From Candidatus Brocadiaceae bacterium (GTDB lineage Bacteria > Planctomycetota > Brocadiia > SM23-32): a stretch of 9,009 nucleotides of DNA. Below the pieces are notes generated by a model. The model had not been told where the DNA came from. It saw only the letters and a list, made by a program, of their open reading frames with translations, and ran no database searches. The translations under genes were made by a program, and so were the position numbers. The stretch lies in the NCBI GenBank assembly GCA_003551785.1, contig PUNP01000799.1, positions 1-9,009 on the forward strand, in the 5' to 3' direction. Below are positions 1 to 6,838 of this stretch, piece by piece (position 1 is the first letter of the stretch; each line of letters starts with the position of its first letter).

Positions 1-223
1 AATAAGGAGTTCCTGAAAAAACGTCTCCGGCGTCCAGCAGCAAAACATCCCCTGCCAATTCACGCTGGGCGTCAACCGTTTTACCCAGGGCCGCCAGTTC
101 TTCGACGTGAGAATGGATATCGTTGGTGTGCAGAATAGTTATTTGTCGCTGCGTGGGGCGCGCACAGGAGAATAGCAGCAGGATAAACGCGGCACACATC
201 GTTTTCTGAAATTTTTTATTCAT
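1..223 (-). CDS. Lipoprotein 5'-nucleotidase-type metallophosphatase, N-terminal part (runs off left edge)
   Basis: Only the first 74 codons are in the window. They begin at ATG 223-221, preceded by an AAGGA ribosome binding site about 7 nt upstream. Residues 1-19 form a lipoprotein signal peptide (basic start, hydrophobic core) ending in a lipobox LFSC, so Cys20 would be lipidated and the enzyme would sit in the envelope. The mature start carries ILHTNDIHSH (about 30-39), the Asp-x-His metal-ligand motif (D35, H37) of the UshA/5'-nucleotidase metallophosphatases. LLLDAGDVFSGTPY (about 61-74) follows, with the second metal-binding Asp (D67). Members hydrolyse nucleotides or related phosphoesters outside the cytoplasm with a two-metal centre; the C-terminal substrate domain is outside the window, so the substrate cannot be given. 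It lies 214 nt downstream of the giant propeller gene on the same strand, and co-transcription is possible but not shown. Family confidence is high; exact substrate is unknown. Confidence 0.85.
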   Translation of the reverse strand, partial: MNKKFQKTMCAAFILLLFSCARPTQRQITILHTNDIHSHVEELAALGKTVDAQRELAGDVLLLDAGDVFSGTPY

Positions 224-248
224 TATGGTTCCTTAATCGAGAGTAATT

Positions 249-422
249 GGTTCATTCCACCTGTTTTTGTGGTTCGGAATACCTCCCGCAGGGCTGGGCG
301 GCGGCGGATCATCTTCTGCGTTGCCGATCGGCGCCGACCTGACAAGGTCCGGCTTCTCACTGCAACTTGCGTCTGAAACACCGGCGCTCCGGCTGAATCC
401 ATAAAAACAAGTGGAATGAACC
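249..422. repeat. 174-bp element with 24-bp imperfect terminal inverted repeats
   Basis: The arms 249-272 and 399-422 are inverted copies matching at 22 of 24 positions (outer part GGTTCATTCCAC). The middle contains a further hairpin near 333-353: a GACCT/AGGTC stem with a GACA loop, extended by GCC/GGC around one bulged base. The element fills almost all of the gap between the giant propeller gene (stop at 438-440) and the 5'-nucleotidase gene. Short overlapping open frames through it have low-complexity, Arg/Pro-rich translations and no family signature, so I treat the stretch as non-coding. It could be a miniature inverted-repeat element, a BIME-like interspersed repeat, or a structured 3' region acting on transcription. 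No target-site duplication is obvious at the ends. Confidence 0.6.
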
Positions 423-437
423 GATATTCGGAATAGC

Positions 438-3400
438 TCACTCATCTACCGTCTGCTGCACAGCCGTTGACACGAGCTCGATACCGCTCAGAACAGGTTC
501 AAGCACTGATCCGTCGCTCCCGGTCAGTTGAACGGTCATGCTGCCGTCTTCGACATCGATAGAAAACTCTTTCACCAATCCGTAAAAAGGCTTGCCGGTT
601 GCTTCTACGATATCAAATGCTTCGAGCACCTTTTCACCGTCAATCAGCACATCAAACGTTCTGTCCCCGGGCTTGATATTATTGTCCAGTTCGGCAAAAA
701 ACAGACGGATTCTATAGTTAGTGTTCAGAAGGTCGGTGATAGTGACTTCTCCGTTTCCTTCCCTTTTGGAAGCAAATATCCAGTCGATATCACCGGCGTT
801 ACCGTTTTGCATCACCGATGCATGTCGCCGGTGGGTTCCCTCGGCTTCATGCCAAACGATTCCCTCCTTGTCCACGCGCCGTCCCGGTGCACCGAAGTTG
901 ATGCCGTATCTTTCCGGATCGCGAAATGCTCCATCATAACGTGTCCAGAACTCGATGTGCGGGGCATCCGGCATATGGATCAGCCCCAGCGATGTCTGCA
1001 GCGCGTAAGCGCACGAGCAGGTGCGGGTGTAGTCCGGGGAGTTCAGCACGCCGTCGGCGGCTATCAGGTTATTGGTGCAGCCGGAGCGGACACCGGATAG
1101 GGTTCCGGTGCCTGAATCGTTTTTCAGGTCGAAATAACCTGCATAGCCGGAACGAAAGGTAATCAAGTGTTCGCTGACATTATGGCTGCCGCATCCGTAA
1201 CGTCTGCGGTAAGCCCAGTCTGAATTTTGTCCCGTTATTTCGTCTTTCCGCTTTTGAATTTCTCCACTGTTCAGATCAAGGCGCCGGCCTCTTCCGCTGC
1301 GGCCTGATGGCGGCAGGAAAATGCTGTCCGTGCTAATAGAAATCGGCCCCCAGTAGTTGAAGGGGAGGGCATGTTTCCAGGTCTTCGAGCCATCCTCCAC
1401 GCAGTAAGCCGCAATCCGGTCTCCGGGTTCATCGCCCGGGGTACGCAGTCCACCGGGGCGTCCGCCGTGTATCAGGGCATTGGCCGATTCTGCATAACCC
1501 ACCCATGTACCGAAGATATTTGTTTCCACCCGCCAGGCTTTTTCACCGGTGTGCGGATCAATAGCGAGCAGGGAAGCGTCCTGGGGTGTCTCTCCGCGCC
1601 GCTGCAATTTTTCCACGGCGGAATCTGAGAGGCCGTCCACTACATAGATCAGCCCGCCGCCGCTTGCGATAGCGTTATGACGGAACCCGATCTCCGCCCG
1701 GCGCGTCCAGAGTATCTCACCGCTGTGGCGGTCAAGGGCCACCAATTTTTTACTGGACGTGCCATTCCAGTCCCTGCTCTTGAGGTCGTACAGTGTTTTG
1801 AAAACGTCTGAATAATGCTTTTCCTGACCGAAAACCTGCGGCTCCACCGTCGAGATGACAGTATTTTCAAAAACGCTGATATGTCCCCAGTCAGGTTTAC
1901 CTTCCAGTTCGTTTTCCACAGGAAGCTGGAATACGTCCACAACCCTACCGCTTTCCGGCTCGAGTCGGTAAATGGCGGTTTTGTAGCGTACATATATGGA
2001 GTCAGGCAGCGATACGAAAAAGCTGCCCAGTTGATTCGCGCCCAAGCCGTTGCGGCTGTGCAGGAAAACGGTGCTGCCCTGCTCGAAGCGGGATTCTAAA
2101 TTCAGGACAGTGAAAGGGTGCCCGATGTCTGGGAATTCCTTTTTCCAGAGTTCGCGCCCGGTATATACACATCGGGCGCGTATGTCTTCAACACCCGGCA
2201 TGAACAGACGGCCGCCGGCAACCTGGGGTACGGGGCCGTGCCCGTGTCTGGGCAGAACGCCATGGTTGCTTGAGCCGCCGTACCAGAGTACGCCGAGCGG
2301 GACTTTTACACGATGGTCGGGGGAGAAGTTGGTGTTGGACGGGTCCGCATACTGATGCGTCCACTGGCCCGCATCCGTGAGCGGGCCGCTGCGCTGGGCA
2401 TAAACATGGTTTTGAGCGGCGCTTATTGATACGGCATCAACATCGGCCGTTTTACCGGCCCGGGCCAGGTCCATTGTCAGATCTTCATTTTGAGTTCCCA
2501 GCCACGCCGCACCACTGTAGGGCATAAGCAACTCAAGAACCGCCCCGATGGATTCTGCTTCGGGTGTTATTCCCGCACCGGCGGCATTCTCGCTCATGAC
2601 GGCACTGAAAAGGTAAGGCTGTACCTTAAAATCCGTCGGGGTGGTTTCAATGACAGCGGCCCTGCGCCCGTATTTCCCAGCAGCTGCAAGTTCATCTCTG
2701 AGTGCCGCGACGGTCTTCGTTTCTTCCTCGACAACTACAACGTGCATATCGCTTTGGTGGAGAAGTTCACGGATAAGTCCTCCAGAGCCGGCTCCGAGCA
2801 CAAGCGCGTATCCCCCGTCCCGACGGCGCTCCTTTAGTACCGTCTGAACGGCCTCCAGCCACCGTTCATCTCCCCTCTCGATCGGCGCCGCATTGAGATC
2901 ATGCATCGTCGGCTCTCGCTTTTCGGGCCCGAAACAGTAAATATGACCGTCTTCGGTGGACAGCACGAGTCGCCCGGATGCGGAAAGTTTGTAAAACACG
3001 TTCACGGCGTTCTCGATATCCCGCCGGTGGCGTCGGGTGAAGTTGTCGCTTACTCTGTCGGTTTCAATATATACTTCGCCCTCAATCTGATCTGCAATAG
3101 CCTTCACCCGGTCGGCGAGCATGGAGTTGAGCTTCATTCCCTCTCCGCCGCCATCCACTGCGTGAACGGCGGAATTCCCGTCAGCCCTACCGCCTCGGTG
3201 ATTGCTCCTGATCACTTTGCCGGTATCTCTATCGACAAAAACCGGATTCGGCCCCCTGCCTGCAGATACGACCAGCGTGTCCTGGTTAGCGGCGATATAA
3301 CCTTGCGGTGAGAAGCCTCCGTAACCATAGGCTCCTCCATGCGGTACGGCTACGTAATCGGAACTGACCCTGTCATTTACCCACCGGACGGTTCCGTCTT

Positions 3401-5087
3401 CCGCATCAAGCGCATACAGGAATATTCCATGAATCGGCCAAATTCCGGCGGCGAAATACACCGTGCCGTTATCAACGACCGGCCCGCCGCGTGCTGCCCA
3501 AAAGTTGACGATCCGTTCATTGCCGAGCAGACGGTGATCGGATGGGCCGGCGCGGAATTTCCAGATCAAATCTCCGATTTCAGCCCCCACGCAATACAGA
3601 TGACCATCATCGGAAGTGAAAAAAACACGCCCGCGCCACAGGGCGGGGGCCAGGCGCACCGGGCCGTTGGTATAGAAACGCCATATCTCCGAGCCGTCTT
3701 CGATATCATACGCGGTGACGCTGTCGGTGACGCTGGAAGGTACAAAAACTTTGCCGTAGGCGGCAACGGGAGTATAGGATACGTCGAATTCAAGCTTGCC
3801 GCGGTCATCCCACTGGTGCGGCCAGGCCCTCATCGGCTGGGGCAGTTCTCTCCTCCACTGCAGATGGAGTTCTTCGGATAATTGATGGGCGGGCGCGGCA
3901 CTTCTGTCGGGACTGTATCGCCACATAGGCCACCCCTCAGCCTCTTCGGCAAGCTGAAGGTCGGTATCGAGTCCCATTTTTCCTAATGTCTGAGCGGCAT
4001 ATCTTTTTATCAACCAGCCTCCCTCATCCATCGTATGGCGCAGGACGTTTTTCAGCAGTGCAGCGGTTTCCTGCGGTGCGGCATCATCAGCGATCTCCAA
4101 TGCTTTATCCAGGCCGACATTGTTAATTTTCTCCATGGCTTGCAGACGAAGCTTTTCGTCTACCTCCTCATCCACCACAGTATCCAAAACAAAAGATAGC
4201 ACGCGCACGGATTCGGGAGCCAGTGTCCACATGATATCAATAGCCTGAGCACGTACGTGCACTGCGGGGTTTTTACGGGCTGCGGTCAAAAGGGACGGTA
4301 AGACCTTTTCCGGGTTTTTGCTCAAAATATCTGTTTCATCAATGACCCATAAGGCGTTTTTTATCTTCCCGTGGTTGGCGTAATCAGTATAATCGGTGAC
4401 GAGTTTCTCGCCCTCCTCGTTCATAGGCCAATAGCCCACGAGTCCTTCTTCATCGCCGCGGAGGTTCACATCCATATCGTTTAGGGCATCTTCTCTGCTC
4501 CGTGCCCTATGCCAGAACCGCATCTTTTTTACTCTGCCATGGTACGGAAAAGCATCCGGATGGGAGGGTATGTAGAGGGGACCAGAAGGATTTGTTGTGC
4601 CGGAAGAAGGAGAAACCGACGTCTCATGCCACCGGTCATTATCCTTATCATATACGTTTAAGACCTGTGTTTCTTTCTTTCTGTCCAGCACGGCCTGCAC
4701 GAAAAGCCACCGTCCGGTGATGTCGGCGATGTACGAATTGCCGTGTGTATCAGTGCGTGAACCCTCGGTGGTGATCATGAAATTCCACCCACGTCCGATA
4801 TTATGCCCGACATATATCCTGTCCCCGCCGGGCCATTCCAACGGCAAATTCCATCCGTCGGCATCGGCATCTGTTTTGGCCCAGAATTCAATGGAGAAGC
4901 TTTGGAGGTCCGGTATGCACGAGGCGGGTTCGGGAACTTGGATATAGCCCCTTTTCCCGTCAAAATCCAGTTCATACGACAGTTCAGCAGCATTTAATAC
5001 GCAGATCAAAGCGCCCCATAATGCAAGAACCATACCGCTCAGTGCGATATTCCGGATACGAACGCTATTGCATAAATTACTCAGCAT
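438..5087 (-). CDS. Giant exported PQQ-like double-propeller protein with LamG, HEAT, methyltransferase-like and malectin-like domains
   Basis: This 1549-residue protein starts at ATG 5087-5085; the ribosome site (GAAGAT) is weak, but the start gives a clean signal peptide (residues 1-34, ending near LNAA). Domains in order: LamG/concanavalin-like sandwich, about 35-250 (FSIEFWAKTD, GLVGYWPMNE); HEAT-like helical repeats, about 255-375; first PQQ-like propeller, about 385-725, with blade motifs such as AYDIEDGSEIWRF and ALDAEDGTVRWV; Rossmann-type methyltransferase-like segment, about 737-880, with glycine-rich VLGAGSGG (763-770) and acidic E787 after the next strand; second propeller, about 905-1385 (ALDRHSGEILW, AIDPHTGEKAW); malectin-like C-terminus, about 1393-1540 (INFGAPG, RLFFAEL). 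Cysteines at 1299, 1337, 1357 and 1359 include a TRTCSCAY motif that I recall as recurrent in planctomycete relatives. There is no CxxCH haem motif, and PQQ binding is not implied. LamG and malectin domains suggest contact with glycans at the cell surface or periplasm. The role is unknown; the architecture is well supported. Confidence 0.9.
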   Translation of the reverse strand: MLSNLCNSVRIRNIALSGMVLALWGALICVLNAAELSYELDFDGKRGYIQVPEPASCIPDLQSFSIEFWAKTDADADGWNLPLEWPGGDRIYVGHNIGRGWNFMITTEGSRTDTHGNSYIADITGRWLFVQAVLDRKKETQVLNVYDKDNDRWHETSVSPSSGTTNPSGPLYIPSHPDAFPYHGRVKKMRFWHRARSREDALNDMDVNLRGDEEGLVGYWPMNEEGEKLVTDYTDYANHGKIKNALWVIDETDILSKNPEKVLPSLLTAARKNPAVHVRAQAIDIMWTLAPESVRVLSFVLDTVVDEEVDEKLRLQAMEKINNVGLDKALEIADDAAPQETAALLKNVLRHTMDEGGWLIKRYAAQTLGKMGLDTDLQLAEEAEGWPMWRYSPDRSAAPAHQLSEELHLQWRRELPQPMRAWPHQWDDRGKLEFDVSYTPVAAYGKVFVPSSVTDSVTAYDIEDGSEIWRFYTNGPVRLAPALWRGRVFFTSDDGHLYCVGAEIGDLIWKFRAGPSDHRLLGNERIVNFWAARGGPVVDNGTVYFAAGIWPIHGIFLYALDAEDGTVRWVNDRVSSDYVAVPHGGAYGYGGFSPQGYIAANQDTLVVSAGRGPNPVFVDRDTGKVIRSNHRGGRADGNSAVHAVDGGGEGMKLNSMLADRVKAIADQIEGEVYIETDRVSDNFTRRHRRDIENAVNVFYKLSASGRLVLSTEDGHIYCFGPEKREPTMHDLNAAPIERGDERWLEAVQTVLKERRRDGGYALVLGAGSGGLIRELLHQSDMHVVVVEEETKTVAALRDELAAAGKYGRRAAVIETTPTDFKVQPYLFSAVMSENAAGAGITPEAESIGAVLELLMPYSGAAWLGTQNEDLTMDLARAGKTADVDAVSISAAQNHVYAQRSGPLTDAGQWTHQYADPSNTNFSPDHRVKVPLGVLWYGGSSNHGVLPRHGHGPVPQVAGGRLFMPGVEDIRARCVYTGRELWKKEFPDIGHPFTVLNLESRFEQGSTVFLHSRNGLGANQLGSFFVSLPDSIYVRYKTAIYRLEPESGRVVDVFQLPVENELEGKPDWGHISVFENTVISTVEPQVFGQEKHYSDVFKTLYDLKSRDWNGTSSKKLVALDRHSGEILWTRRAEIGFRHNAIASGGGLIYVVDGLSDSAVEKLQRRGETPQDASLLAIDPHTGEKAWRVETNIFGTWVGYAESANALIHGGRPGGLRTPGDEPGDRIAAYCVEDGSKTWKHALPFNYWGPISISTDSIFLPPSGRSGRGRRLDLNSGEIQKRKDEITGQNSDWAYRRRYGCGSHNVSEHLITFRSGYAGYFDLKNDSGTGTLSGVRSGCTNNLIAADGVLNSPDYTRTCSCAYALQTSLGLIHMPDAPHIEFWTRYDGAFRDPERYGINFGAPGRRVDKEGIVWHEAEGTHRRHASVMQNGNAGDIDWIFASKREGNGEVTITDLLNTNYRIRLFFAELDNNIKPGDRTFDVLIDGEKVLEAFDIVEATGKPFYGLVKEFSIDVEDGSMTVQLTGSDGSVLEPVLSGIELVSTAVQQTVDE

Positions 5088-5118
5088 ATCTTCAAAATCT
5101 CGTTATTTTTAGTTGTTT

Positions 5119-5147
5119 ATTCTATTCTTATTCTTTGATAAAATCAG
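5119..5147 (-). promoter_or_regulatory. Possible promoter of the giant propeller gene
   Basis: On the minus strand, CTGATT (5147-5142) and TAGAAT (5124-5119) are separated by 17 bp and lie about 30-60 bp upstream of the ATG at 5087 in an AT-rich stretch. The -35 match is modest. The perfect hairpin at 5153-5181 starts five bases upstream of the -35 box. This is a consensus-based guess only. Confidence 0.27.
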
Positions 5148-5152
5148 CCGAT

Positions 5153-5181
5153 CTCTGCGCCGCGGACTGCGCGGCGCAGAG
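5153..5181. repeat. Perfect GC-rich hairpin, 12-bp stem with 5-nt loop
   Basis: CTCTGCGCCGCG at 5153-5164 is exactly inverted at 5170-5181, with loop GACTG. It stands in an AT-rich stretch just upstream of the candidate minus-strand promoter. Neither strand has a T-run after it, so it is a poor intrinsic terminator. It could be an operator-like palindrome, a cruciform site, or one more member of the interspersed palindromes in this intergenic region. Confidence 0.65.
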
Positions 5182-5279
5182 CGTTGATTATCTGCTCTTG
5201 CAGTATACGAATACAGCGGCGTTTGACATTTGCTACATATGCACCACTGAATACGCGTGAAATAAGCGGGCTAGGAACC

Positions 5280-5434
5280 TGGCCGAAAAGATGCAACATA
5301 AGCCGTATAGTCGGGCAAGGTGCTTGTCATACGTATAGCACGCATCCCTGCGTGCGCTTTGGACAGGCAAGATGCCTGTCATACATTATGCCGGCACCTT
5401 TTCGGCCAAACCACCAGGGGTTTGGCCGAAAAGG
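5280..5434. repeat. Palindrome cluster bounded by TGGCCGAAAAG copies
   Basis: TGGCCGAAAAG occurs at 5280-5290, inverted at 5398-5408, and again in direct orientation at 5423-5433. The last two form a perfect 16-bp stem (5397-5412 with 5419-5434) around the 6-nt loop ACCAGG. Between the outer copies are three small hairpins. The first and third share a 19-nt unit (5314-5332 and 5366-5384, 17 of 19 identical, both ending TGTCATAC). The third has a perfect 8-bp stem (GACAGGCA/TGCCTGTC) and the middle one a 7-bp stem (GCACGCA/TGCGTGC, 5338-5355). This resembles the small interspersed palindromic repeats that litter intergenic regions of some bacterial genomes. Mobility and function cannot be judged from one copy. 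Confidence 0.65.
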
Positions 5435-5470
5435 CAGCAATGAGAAAATGCCACTATTCCAAGAGCAACC

Positions 5471-5499
5471 GCGCCCCTGCCGGGGCGCATTTATTTTTT
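5471..5499 (+). terminator. Terminator-like hairpin with T-rich tail
   Basis: GCGCCCC (5471-5477) pairs with GGGGCGC (5482-5488) around a 4-nt loop, followed on the plus strand by a T-rich tail containing six consecutive Ts (5494-5499). It has the form of an intrinsic terminator, but no plus-strand gene ends nearby. Its core also resembles the GCCCC/GGGGC hairpins in the next element, so it may simply be part of that repeat family. Confidence 0.35.
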
Positions 5500-5507
5500 C
5501 ATCATTT

Positions 5508-5621
5508 ATTACCCCTGGTTAAAACCAGGGGCTACCTAACCTCGCCCCGCTGGGGCGAAAACAGAGGTCTTGCCCCGAATGGGGCAAAGTACGGTAGCCT
5601 CGGGTTTCAACCCGAGGTAAT
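5508..5621. repeat. 114-bp nested inverted repeat of four hairpins (BIME- or MITE-like)
   Basis: The order is A-B-B'-A'. The outer 29-nt arms (5508-5536 and 5593-5621) are inverted copies matching at 24 of 29 positions, and each folds by itself into a 9-bp stem with a 2-nt loop. The inner hairpins (TCGCCCC stem at 5542-5558; TTGCCCC stem at 5570-5587) are also related by inversion. Four of the five differences between the outer arms form two base-pair swaps and the fifth is in the loop; the inner stems also differ by one C-G to T-A swap. This is the layout of paired REP sequences (BIMEs), which REP-associated tyrosine transposases mobilise in other bacteria. No such transposase gene is in the window. 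Confidence 0.65.
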
Positions 5622-5737
5622 GATTCACTTACAATTTTCCTACATTTTAACACAATATCAGTTTTTTTCAACATAACTGAATAAAGTCTGTTTTCATTTA
5701 CACCTTTTCTGCAAAAATAATCCTTGAGGAAAATTTT

Positions 5738-5800
5738 ATGAGCAACAAATTTGATTATTTTGATTTGCACTCTCTACTTACGTTACAATGGAGAGGATAG
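5738..5800 (+). CDS. Possible 20-codon small ORF upstream of the deacylase gene
   Basis: ATG 5738-5740 to TAG 5798-5800 encodes 20 residues (MSNKFDYFDLHSLLTLQWRG). A GAGGA ribosome site sits at 5726-5730, about 7 nt before the ATG, and the deacylase ATG is 37 nt beyond the stop. It could be a leader peptide. Against this, the candidate promoter boxes lie inside it, and a 20-codon ORF is easily found by chance in AT-rich DNA. No family is recognised. Confidence 0.22.
   Translation: MSNKFDYFDLHSLLTLQWRG
5760..5789 (+). promoter_or_regulatory. Possible promoter of the deacylase gene
   Basis: TTGATT (5760-5765) and TACAAT (5784-5789) are spaced 18 bp apart, about 50 bp before the deacylase ATG. 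Both boxes are close to the vegetative-sigma consensus, and the stretch is the AT-rich end of the intergenic region. If correct, the transcript begins near 5796 and has a short leader that excludes the 20-codon ORF. Confidence 0.35.
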
Positions 5801-5837
5801 TTATTTAAGCTTGGTAGATTTATAAGGGGTGTAGTTT

Positions 5838-6821
5838 ATGAAAAATTCAAATAATTCTTCTCTTGAAGTGGGAGATATGGCGGCAGCCGCGGGAGAACGT
5901 GTCAATGGTTATGTCAGTCTGTGCAGAATGGCCGATCAGCGGCCCTTGCAAGTTCCTGTCAGCATTATTAACGGGGCCAGGCCGGGGCCGGTTCTTTATC
6001 TTCAGGCGGCCAGTGACGGAAACGAGCTTAATGGCGCTGCCGTTGTGCAGCACATAATGAAAGAATTGGCTCCAGATGAGCTTAGCGGTGCCGTGATCGT
6101 TGTTCCCCTTGTAAACGTTACCGCCTTTGGCGCACATACGGCCCACAGTCCGGTCGATCGGAAAAAAATGAACCGTTGTTTTCCCGGCAAAAAAAAGGGC
6201 ACCCTCAGCGAGCGTATAGCCCATTTTCTTTTTCATCATGCCGTTATTAAGGCCGATTATTGTATTGACCTGCATCAGGGGGGAGTGAACCCGATGGTGG
6301 ATGAATGTCGGGTCAGGGTTAACCTGAACGAACGGATGGGGCATGAATCACTGGAACTTGCAAAGGTTTTCGGAATAGGTCATATCTACCGGGAGAAAGG
6401 CCCTGATGGACAGCTTGCCCGTGCTGCGCCGGCGGCAGGCATACCAACAATAGACCCCGAACTCGGCGGCTGCCGTGGATGGGATGAAACGAGCATCTGT
6501 AAAGGAATAAGGGGAGTCCGCAATGTACTAAGGCATTACGGTTTGACAGCAGCGAGGCCAGAAATACCGGCCAAACAGACGGTTGTGCGTCGTTTGAAAA
6601 CTGTTTATGCTGATACAGGTGGGTTTTTGAATATGCTGAGGAATCTTTATGATCATGTAGAAAGGGGGGAATGCATTGCAGAAATACTTGACCCTTTCGG
6701 CTGCTGTGTTGGTCATGTACGGTCCCCGGCAAAGGGGGTGTTGTGGTCAAAGATACCTTATCCTTTTGCGTCGGAAGGTGAAAGAGTTGCTCAAATAGGA
6801 ACACAGGTCAGCTATATTTAA
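5838..6821 (+). CDS. Succinylglutamate desuccinylase/aspartoacylase-family (AstE/AspA-like) metallo-deacylase
   Basis: This 327-residue protein starts at ATG 5838, with ribosome site AAGGGGTG about 6 nt upstream. It has no signal peptide and is probably cytoplasmic. The family (M14-like zinc enzymes) removes acyl groups from N-acyl amino acids and related amides. Motifs in order: GARPGPVLYL then ASDGNELNG (about 58-66), where the family usually has His-Gly-x-Glu; MNRCFPG (111-117), the substrate-binding Asn-Arg motif; IDLHQGG (143-149), with the zinc ligand His146; and PELGG (207-211), with the presumed catalytic Glu208. The C-terminal 80 residues are the expected beta domain (DPFGCCVG, SPAKGVLWS). 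The first zinc-ligand His is replaced by Asp60 while Glu63 is kept, so metal binding or substrate may differ from AstE and AspA. It stands alone on the plus strand, divergent from the giant propeller gene and convergent with the GH130 gene. The substrate is unknown. Confidence 0.87.
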   Translation: MKNSNNSSLEVGDMAAAAGERVNGYVSLCRMADQRPLQVPVSIINGARPGPVLYLQAASDGNELNGAAVVQHIMKELAPDELSGAVIVVPLVNVTAFGAHTAHSPVDRKKMNRCFPGKKKGTLSERIAHFLFHHAVIKADYCIDLHQGGVNPMVDECRVRVNLNERMGHESLELAKVFGIGHIYREKGPDGQLARAAPAAGIPTIDPELGGCRGWDETSICKGIRGVRNVLRHYGLTAARPEIPAKQTVVRRLKTVYADTGGFLNMLRNLYDHVERGECIAEILDPFGCCVGHVRSPAKGVLWSKIPYPFASEGERVAQIGTQVSYI

Positions 6822-6838
6822 CGTAACTTTTCAGTGAG

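Larger units (their letters stand above)
5088..5837. other. 750-bp divergent intergenic region, repeat-rich
   Basis: It lies between the start of the giant minus-strand gene and the start of the plus-strand deacylase. From left to right it holds an AT-rich leader (5088-5152), a perfect hairpin (5153-5181), about 100 bp with nothing I recognise (5182-5279), a palindrome cluster (5280-5434), a terminator-like hairpin (5471-5499), a 114-bp nested inverted repeat (5508-5621), and an AT-rich promoter-like stretch (5622-5837). Open frames across the palindromes on both strands translate to low-complexity, repeat-derived peptides and are not called as genes. No tRNA, riboswitch core or transposase fragment was recognised. 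Confidence 0.7.

Noticed and set aside
223..445. Two overlapping minus-strand frames of about 70 codons between the giant gene and the 5'-nucleotidase
   Set aside because: Both run through the inverted-repeat element and translate to Arg/Pro-rich, low-complexity peptides. One starts with a GTG overlapping the upstream stop, but it lacks a protein-like composition.
3339..3881. 180-codon plus-strand open frame, and similar ones at 528-1100 and 2901-3311
   Set aside because: They lie wholly opposite the giant propeller gene, whose minus-strand frame has clear domain matches. Their translations show no family motifs.
5223..5254. Plus-strand promoter with a perfect TTGACA at 5223-5228
   Set aside because: The nearest -10-like boxes are at wrong distances (GAATAC after 20 bp), and no gene follows for about 580 bp.
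5280..5621. CRISPR-like array
   Set aside because: The repeats are palindromes of different families, without regular spacing or unique spacers of constant length, and there are no cas genes.
5184..5770. Open frames of 79-118 codons on both strands in the divergent intergenic region
   Set aside because: They are made of palindromic repeats, have no ribosome sites that I could see, and read as repeat-derived peptides.
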